Assembly: GCA_903813345.2 (NCBI GenBank)
Contig: CAIIXF020000143.1
Location: forward strand, 1 to 25,000
DNA: 25,000 nucleotides
Source: Owenia fusiformis
Lineage: Eukaryota; Annelida; Polychaeta; Sabellida; Oweniidae
Direction of reading: 5' to 3'
The notes under the pieces are model-generated. The model saw only the letters and a list, made by a program, of their open reading frames with translations, did not search any database and was not told the DNA's origin. The position numbers and the translations under genes are program-made. Each line of letters starts with the position of its first letter. Within the stretch, counting starts at the first letter, position 1. Below, piece after piece: positions 19,938 through 25,000 of this stretch.

Positions 19938-20768
19938 TCTACTTGTATAGAGTATTTTATGGCCTGACTTCGTCGGTAGAACTTGAAAAATAAGATTTAC
20001 CTGAAGATTATGAGTCTTACTTACCCTCTAGAGGTTAGAATACACATTTCAATGAAACCCTATCACCTTTGTTGCGTCAACTATAGATCATTTAGCACAA
20101 TCCAAGAGGTAAATTATCGATCGTGAAAATGAATGATTTACTAGTAAGTTCCCAAAGTTTCAATACGATAAATTACCGAACATTTGTGAAAATTGAATCT
20201 TTGTTCGTTGATTTTATAATTTACACGTGCGTGTATTCGTCTACACATTGGTCTAAATTATAAAGCATCACAAATACAGGTCCTAGAATATTAATAGACT
20301 AATACAGCAGACAACCCATTCATACTTTCCGCGCAGCATTTCATTCAGACCAATAGTTCAACTGTACATCATGCACTTTTTCTATCTTAGATCGAACAGG
20401 CCATCCTCCACGCCCTGTCCTAAACTCGTCTGCAAAAGAGACCACAAAACATTCTTTTCAAATATTTTAATTATTTTTACATCAGACATGGTCGGATCAA
20501 AATTAAGTTCAATGTCAATACAGTATTTCGTGATAGAGGCAACGCCGTCCCGGAAGTAAACACGAGGAAAATGGAAAAGTCTAAAAAGCATTAACACAAA
20601 TTTCAATCAAGTACTGTGCTTGTGCTTCATCATGAACAAAACATAGCTGATATGGTACGTTTCATTAAAATGTGTGTTCTTATGTAAGACTTCTAATCTT
20701 CAGATAAATCTTATTTTTCAAGTTCTACCTACGAAGTCAGGCCATGAAATCTACTCTAGTAGATTCAT
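19938..20768. mobile_element. About 830-bp element with long TIRs, TTGAAAAATAAGAT type
   Basis: 19959-20010 and 20694-20745 are complementary at 50 of 52 positions. Weaker similarity continues inward for about 100 bp, with a 10-bp indel (TACACATTTCAATGAAAC and its counterpart at about 20656-20675), and outward for 20 bp. It shares GAACYTGAAAAATAAGAT with the foldback repeat at 23290-23690. A minus-strand open frame at 20382-20606 lies inside. Confidence 0.75.
20382..20606 (-). other. Unassigned 74-residue ORF inside the element at 19938-20768
   Basis: A minus-strand frame containing YCIDIELNFDPTMSDVKIIK and SLLQTSLGQGVEDGLFDL, ending in a stop. A CTCTTTTGCAG acceptor-like site lies within it. 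The composition looks more protein-like than most neighbouring frames, but I recognise no family. It could be a relic of element coding sequence or chance. Confidence 0.2.
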
Positions 20769-20841
20769 CGAACAATGTGCAACGTATTATTACCAGAAAA
20801 GCCCAATTGACAAGGATAGAGAATATCCGCTCCATTTGCAA

Positions 20842-21500
20842 CTAACACCCCAGTAGTCACAATTCCTACGGTGACCGTGTGGTCTATCATTCCTGCGGTC
20901 AGTAACATTTCTACGCTCGCCGTGGAATTTCTGCGGTCGGATACTTTTGCAGTCACATTTCCTACGGCAGCCGCACGGCGAGTTTTTGAATTTCTGTTGA
21001 TTAACGTTAATTCTTCTTTTTATTTTATCTACATCAGTACAATTTATAAATGTCGTTTGTAGTGTTATGATATAGTATCGGATAAAAGTGCAAGATAAAT
21101 ATAAGTTGCGGGTATCAGTGACTTTACATCAAACACGTATTGTGTTGTGTTTACAGCAAATATATGACCGAAAACTGACATAAAAAGTGTTTCCAAAGGT
21201 ACATTTACCAATCAAACCCTACAGCAGACGCAAGTAAACGGCAAACCCGACGTGCGGCAACCGTTTCTGCGGTTTGACAACGACCTGTTGATTTCTACGG
21301 TGACCGCAGAAATGAACAAATATTATAACCCCGAGTTAGAATTTCTACGGCTAACCTGCGGCCTGTAAAAAACTGGATATACCGTACGGAGACCGCAAGG
21401 CGAGCGTAGTTTTTCTACGCTCGTGGCAGGAATTCACTGATTTAATTGATCTGCGGTCGACGCACAGCCTCCGTACGACAAATGTGACTGAGGTGTTAAC
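20842..21500. mobile_element. About 660-bp element packed with CTRCGGT motifs
   Basis: Ends are inverted: CTAACACCCCAG-TAGTCACAATTC at 20842 onward against GTTAACACCTCAGTCACATT read from 21500 backwards. Inside are about ten copies of (T)TTCTRCGGT or near variants in both orientations (CCTACGGTGACCG, CCTGCGGTCAG, CTACGCTCGCCG, CTGCGGTCGG, CTACGGCAGCCG, CTGCGGTTTG, CTACGGTGACCGCAG and others), clustered towards the two ends with an AT-rich centre. The pattern resembles sub-terminal transposase-binding repeats. No coding sequence. Confidence 0.6.
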
Positions 21501-21699
21501 TGTACCCTTTATCCTTTTTAAATGTGGTCATGTGGTAGGGTAGTGTGTTTATGTGCTTTTGATTATATATGAGCGGAGGAATATGCTCACGAATGTTTAT
21601 GCGTCGTCTAAATGGAACAGGCGGTGAGTGGTGCTGAGTTGTTGTTGCTGTAACACGAATCCCTGGAACTTGAAACGAAAACGGTATTCGTTTCAATAT

Positions 21700-21875
21700 G
21701 GCCGGTGTAAAAGGGTAGTTGGTCCTATCAAATTTTGATCCTACTCTCTATTGATTTATATGGTGACCTAATTACAATCATTTTCCTTCTTATTTATACA
21801 CAGTCAGGGCTAGTAAGGGCCGTAAGGAAAGGGGACCAAAATCCCCAGGGGATCATAATTTCTTTTACACCGGGC
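21700..21875. mobile_element. About 175-bp MITE-like element, GGCCGGTGTAAAAG ends
   Basis: GGCCGGTGTAAAAG at 21700-21713 and CTTTTACACCGGGC at 21862-21875 are complementary at 13 of 14 positions. TTGGTCC / GGACCAA lie inside on each side. No clear target duplication. Confidence 0.5.
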
Positions 21876-22226
21876 TTCCGGAATCAGATTTTCTGAATTT
21901 GAACTACTTGACACGTATTTAGTACGGAGGTCCAGCTTTCAAAATATATCTCAGATATACAATTACACAATTTCATCGCTTGTAAAATGATGACACTTGC
22001 TCAAAGAAGAGAAGCCGTACATGTACATAGCTTTCTGGAGCATAAAAGGAAGACATTGTATTTACTAGTATACATTTGTATGTATGCTTTTTACAAAACA
22101 TGGAAGATGTGTTACATAATTGACAACGTTTTTACGTGTTCATTTTTATGATTCGAAGAGGCTCTATACTCGTACATTTAGTACATTAAGAACACCATTA
22201 TTGATTAATGACGTTTTACCAGCGTA

Positions 22227-22445
22227 AATTCACACTACTATACCTTGCATTTGGTGTTCATGAGGAACCCATTTGGCTTATTAGTAATGATTATGTATTT
22301 GTTTTTATTTGTCTGTTCCTTATGAATGGTTTATCGGTTGAAAATTAGATGCTAGTAAGGCACTTTCAAAAATATATTAAACAATTCAATTAGACAAACA
22401 AAGTATCTTATGCATTTCTAGGTGTTAGGTATAGTAGTGTGAATT
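22227..22445. mobile_element. 219-bp MITE with 19-bp perfect TIRs
   Basis: AATTCACACTACTATACCT at 22227-22245 is the exact complement of 22427-22445. TA sits immediately outside the left end and, one base in, at the right end, so a TA target is possible. TCACACTACTATAC also occurs at 19832-19845, perhaps a remnant of another copy. Confidence 0.75.
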
Positions 22446-22628
22446 AGTGTTCTAACACTTACAACGATAATAGATACAGTTAAACTAATTGACCCTGTTG
22501 CAAGTCAAATATGTTTTTGCTCCATTGCCACATTAAAGCGGAAGGAAATCTGTCTTCGCTTCTTAATTGAGAAAATTGATTTGTAAAAAATGATCTTACA
22601 AATTTGTTTCTGGAAGACCGGCCATGTT

Positions 22629-22655
22629 GAAACGAAGACATGATGTCTTCGTTTC
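22629..22655. repeat. 12-bp perfect hairpin
   Basis: GAAACGAAGACA (22629-22640), three bases, then its exact complement (22644-22655). No T-run or gene context that would make it a terminator. Confidence 0.6.
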
Positions 22656-22689
22656 CAATTGATCCCCAGAGTGGCATGTTACTTTATAT

Positions 22690-22834
22690 CTGGGTCACAT
22701 TTGCCCCGATTCATCGGCCGGCGCCCGGCCTATTGAGTATTTAGTATTTGAGTATTTCAAAACTGTATTCAATTTAGAACAAAAAACTCAATCGGCCGGG
22801 CGCCAGCCGATGAATTGGAGCAAATGTGACCCAG
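22690..22834. mobile_element. 145-bp MITE with 48-bp TIRs, CTGGGTCACATTTGC ends
   Basis: 22690-22737 and 22787-22834 are complementary at 44 of 48 positions. Ends are CTGGGTCACATTTGC, with a GC-rich inner part (GGCGCCCGGCC) around an AT-rich core of about 49 bp. It breaks the exon-like minus-strand frame described at 22835-22978. Confidence 0.85.
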
Positions 22835-22978
22835 GCATTATTCTGTGCTTTGCCACGTGGAGGTGTACATAGTTTTTTAATCTTGTCACAAACTGAAACT
22901 GGACGCTTATCATGAAGGATGCTGTCTTTTTCAAATAAAGAAATTGCTGATAGACTCTTTACACCATTCAAACGAGAT
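22835..22978 (-). pseudogene. Possible exon of an unidentified minus-strand gene, truncated by a MITE
   Basis: On the minus strand CTCTGTTTTCCCCTTTCAG is a strong acceptor, followed from 22978 by a frame encoding SRLNGVKSLSAISLFEKDSI and LHDKRPVSVCDKIKKLCTPP up to QNNA. There the MITE begins and supplies a foreign tail with a stop at 22774. Beyond the MITE another minus frame (22677-22480, with RNKFVRSFFTNQFSQLRSED and a terminal stop) has similar composition but does not join in frame. I recognise no family; it may be a decayed gene or chance. Confidence 0.25.
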
Positions 22979-23289
22979 CTGAAAGGGGAAAACAGAGATA
23001 TACATGTAGGCCTAGTCCACAACAGATTTTAAAACATTTCGTGCCATCAGTGACGACAACATAGACTTGAAGAAGAACCGCGGAATTGGAAAACACTAGC
23101 TCAATGTACACGTTTCCAATAATTTTGAACAAGCAGTGGGCAAATATGCCTGTTGCATCTTGAATAAATAGAAATAGAAATAGCAGCCTGAAATCTGAAA
23201 GAGGGTTGAAAAAGCTACAGATTTCGACAACCAATAGTAGTTTCTAGAGGAAGTCAAGCGCTTGGATACTGAAGGTACAATCTGTTACA

Positions 23290-23690
23290 GGTCCTGTTAC
23301 ACTGTTTCAAAGGCAAGCAGTTGAACCTGAAAAATAAGATATCTATAGACCATTGTGCCGTAATATATAGAAAAATATATTCATATTGCACACGAATGAC
23401 ATTTGTATATTTCAGATTATTTAGTGTTTAGTGCAATAAGCCTAGGCCTTCTTGTAATTTGAGGTCCGTCCGCCATGTTATTTTTTGAGAATTAACATGG
23501 TAGAGAAGCAACAAAATATAAGAGGTTACAGACTTTATGAGCCAATTTACAAGTAATCCAACATATACAAATGTCATTCGTGTGTAATATGAATATATTT
23601 TTCTATATATTATGTCGCAATATTATTTAGATTTCTTATATTTCAGGTTTAACTGCTTGCCTTTGGTTTTAAAACAATTTAAGGTACAGC
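23290..23690. mobile_element. About 400-bp foldback repeat, AACCTGAAAAATAAGA type
   Basis: The left arm, from about 23290 to 23412 (GGCAAGCAGTTGAACCTGAA ... AATATATTCATATTGCACAC), is the complement of about 23568-23662, with weaker matches to 23690. The core AATATATAGAAAAATATATT is matched exactly. The loop holds a second hairpin, CCATGTTA...TAACATGG (23473-23500). Confidence 0.75.
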
Positions 23691-23699
23691 TGGAAAATA

Positions 23700-24420
23700 A
23701 CATATTGGTAAAAAAAATTGCTATACCTGCACATGTTATTTTCTGGTACAAAATAAAGTATGAAGGCATGTGTCAATTTCCTTGCTTTTTCAGGAAAGTA
23801 TCATAACAATGTCTTCTTTTAGAATATCTGGTAAGAGGTCAATGGAACTCCAGGAAATTCTGATATTTCAAACTCTATTTTTCCAAATTTTCTTTCAAAA
23901 GTTTCCAGAGCTACCATTGACCTGTTTCCAGGTTTACTAAAAGCATAGGAGACAGGTTACTGAAAATAAATTGTTAAACATACATGTAGACTGTATCCTT
24001 CGTCTTGCTCAATTGTGAAGGAAGTTACATACATTTTTGTAAATTCAAAACAAATCGTACACGTTTTCTAATTATGTTATATATTCGTATTTTTCGTTTT
24101 TTGGGTGCCCGTTTTTTTCGACCGGGTACCAAGTTTGAACCCAGCATGGAGGATTTACTACCCGGTACCCGGTTTTTTCTACAAACCCCATTAAATACAG
24201 TTTACTTGTGAATATTAAAGTTCCAGAGCTTCAAATTCATTTTTGAAAATCATTTTCGCCACCTGTATTATTTCAACGGGAGAAATTTCTTGAAAAATTA
24301 TCACTTAGTTTGGAAACCTATTACTTTTTTTAATGTAAAGAATGATACTAATTTTTTATAGTTTTTCTTCTTTACATACTATACAAATACGAATTCAAAC
24401 AGGCCTTTTAACACGTAATC
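23700..24420. other. Intergenic sequence, little structure
   Basis: AT-rich with one GC-richer patch at about 24105-24175 that holds GACCGGGTACC and CCCGGTACCCGG in opposite orientation near T-runs, possibly a small degraded inverted repeat. No gene seen. Confidence 0.4.
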
Positions 24421-24481
24421 CGATGGGGAGGGAGTGTACATTGATGTAAAAATTGTGAATGACGAAAATAGAACTCCTGGT

Positions 24482-24501
24482 CACCAAATCCTGGCTACGC
24501 C
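24482..24501. repeat. Right end of a CTGGCTACGCC-type repeat
   Basis: CACCAAATCCTGGCTACGCC matches the right-end pattern of the elements at 11017-11176 (AAATCCTAGCTCCGGCC) and 14850-14963. A GATGGGGAGGGAG purine run at 24422-24434 would be the G-rich part. The left end is not clear. Confidence 0.4.
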
Positions 24502-24538
24502 ACTGCGTTACCCACCGTGATCGCCTCTAATGCAATAA

Positions 24539-24659
24539 TCATAGGCCCCGGGAACATGTATAAAAAATCGACATCTAACTTATTCCTTCCCGCGGCATAG
24601 AAGTAATTACTAATTACAGATGTCGACTTGATTTTTATACGTGTTCCAGGGGTCTATGA
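24539..24659. mobile_element. About 121-bp MITE-like inverted repeat, TCATAGGCCCC ends
   Basis: The left arm 24539-24576 (TCATAGGCCCCGGGAACATG ... GACATCT) and right arm 24618-24659 are complementary apart from a few mismatches and a 3-4 bp indel. Weak similarity extends about 15 bp beyond each end. Confidence 0.65.
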
Positions 24660-24894
24660 CCATAATTTATGCTCCATATCATTTCCCGCCATTTCTTGCA
24701 CTAACCAATCAGATTGTAGATTGGTGAAGGACGTAATGGAGTTAGAATTTGGTAAGAATTTATCTCAAATTTTGTAATATTTCTCATAGATATAATAGTC
24801 CCAACGATTGATAACCTTCATGTTCATAGGTAGATAGTTCAGGCTTCATCTGTAGCCTAGAAGTAGATTATTATAGCCCATTTCATTGTTTTAT

Positions 24895-25000
24895 TTCGTC
24901 AGTAAAACCTAAAAAATAAGAAATCAAAGATCATTGTAACAATAATTGTTACTGTGCAATAGCCTAATATTTTATGTAAAATAGGTATATATTTTTCTAT
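24895..25000. mobile_element. Start of another AACCTGAAAAATAAGA-type repeat, cut by the window end
   Basis: AAACCTAAAAAATAAGAAATC followed by AGATCATTGT parallels GAACCTGAAAAATAAGATATC and AGACCATTGT at 23324-23351. The sequence then runs on to AATAGCC and TATATATTTTTCTAT at the edge. Confidence 0.45.

Noticed and set aside
20765-21062. Overlapping ORFs in both strands in the CTRCGGT element
   Set aside because: They are produced by CG-rich repeated motifs that lack stops. Composition does not suggest a protein.
22774-23234. Complete minus-strand protein-coding gene at 22774-23234
   Set aside because: The two frames overlap in different phases and the downstream tail is MITE sequence. Only the short exon-like part after the acceptor is kept, at low confidence.
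24005-24211. 68-residue ORF with FRPGTKFEPSMEDLLPGTRF
   Set aside because: The frame is generated by a degraded GGGTACC inverted repeat and T-runs. No domain or splice signals.

Overview
This window is eukaryotic nuclear DNA from an invertebrate, most likely a bivalve or other lophotrochozoan. The evidence is AT-rich spliced genes with GT-AG introns, frequent ACATGT repeats, and dispersed repeats of a type I associate with bivalve genomes (a CCCCACTACATATATAGTG hairpin; a TATCGCACTTTGAA terminus). The taxon is an inference; there is no species-specific marker.

Positions 1-9806 hold the 3' part of one plus-strand gene, the orthologue of ASCC3, a Ski2-like tandem-cassette helicase. Twelve coding exons can be placed: 888-1007, 1486-1650, 2041-2194, 2407-2516, 3021-3246, 3466-3719, 4035-4203, 5075-5295, 5604-6002, 6869-8112, 8422-8583 and 9161-9806. 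They join in one frame into 1289 codons plus TAA. They encode the end of helicase cassette 1 (winged helix, Sec63 unit) and all of cassette 2, with helicase motifs I-VI intact. The N-terminal 40% or so lies upstream of the window. The introns hold a partial tandem copy of the first visible exon, a 5'-truncated LINE beside a splice donor, a Tc1/mariner-like MITE, and a 113-bp tandem repeat running up to the last acceptor. Candidate poly(A) signals lie 725-780 nt past the stop codon.

Positions about 10.6-25 kb contain no gene I can recognise. The stretch is a dense, partly nested set of DNA-transposon-like and foldback repeats. These include a 100-bp MITE with a 9-bp target duplication; a 2.4-kb foldback element with a 75-bp perfect inverted repeat made of short tandem units, carrying a second element with about 600-bp internal repeats; a 2.2-kb inverted-repeat element whose right arm is split by an exactly 500-bp palindrome, both carrying the motif TGTCCGCTGTGACGG; an approximately 660-bp element packed with CTRCGGT motifs; and several elements of 125-830 bp with clear terminal inverted repeats. 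One exon-like minus-strand ORF (22835-22978) is truncated by a 145-bp MITE and may be the remnant or edge of another gene.

I found no CRISPR array, rRNA or tRNA gene. No autonomous transposase gene is intact here, so the elements are probably mobilised from elsewhere.
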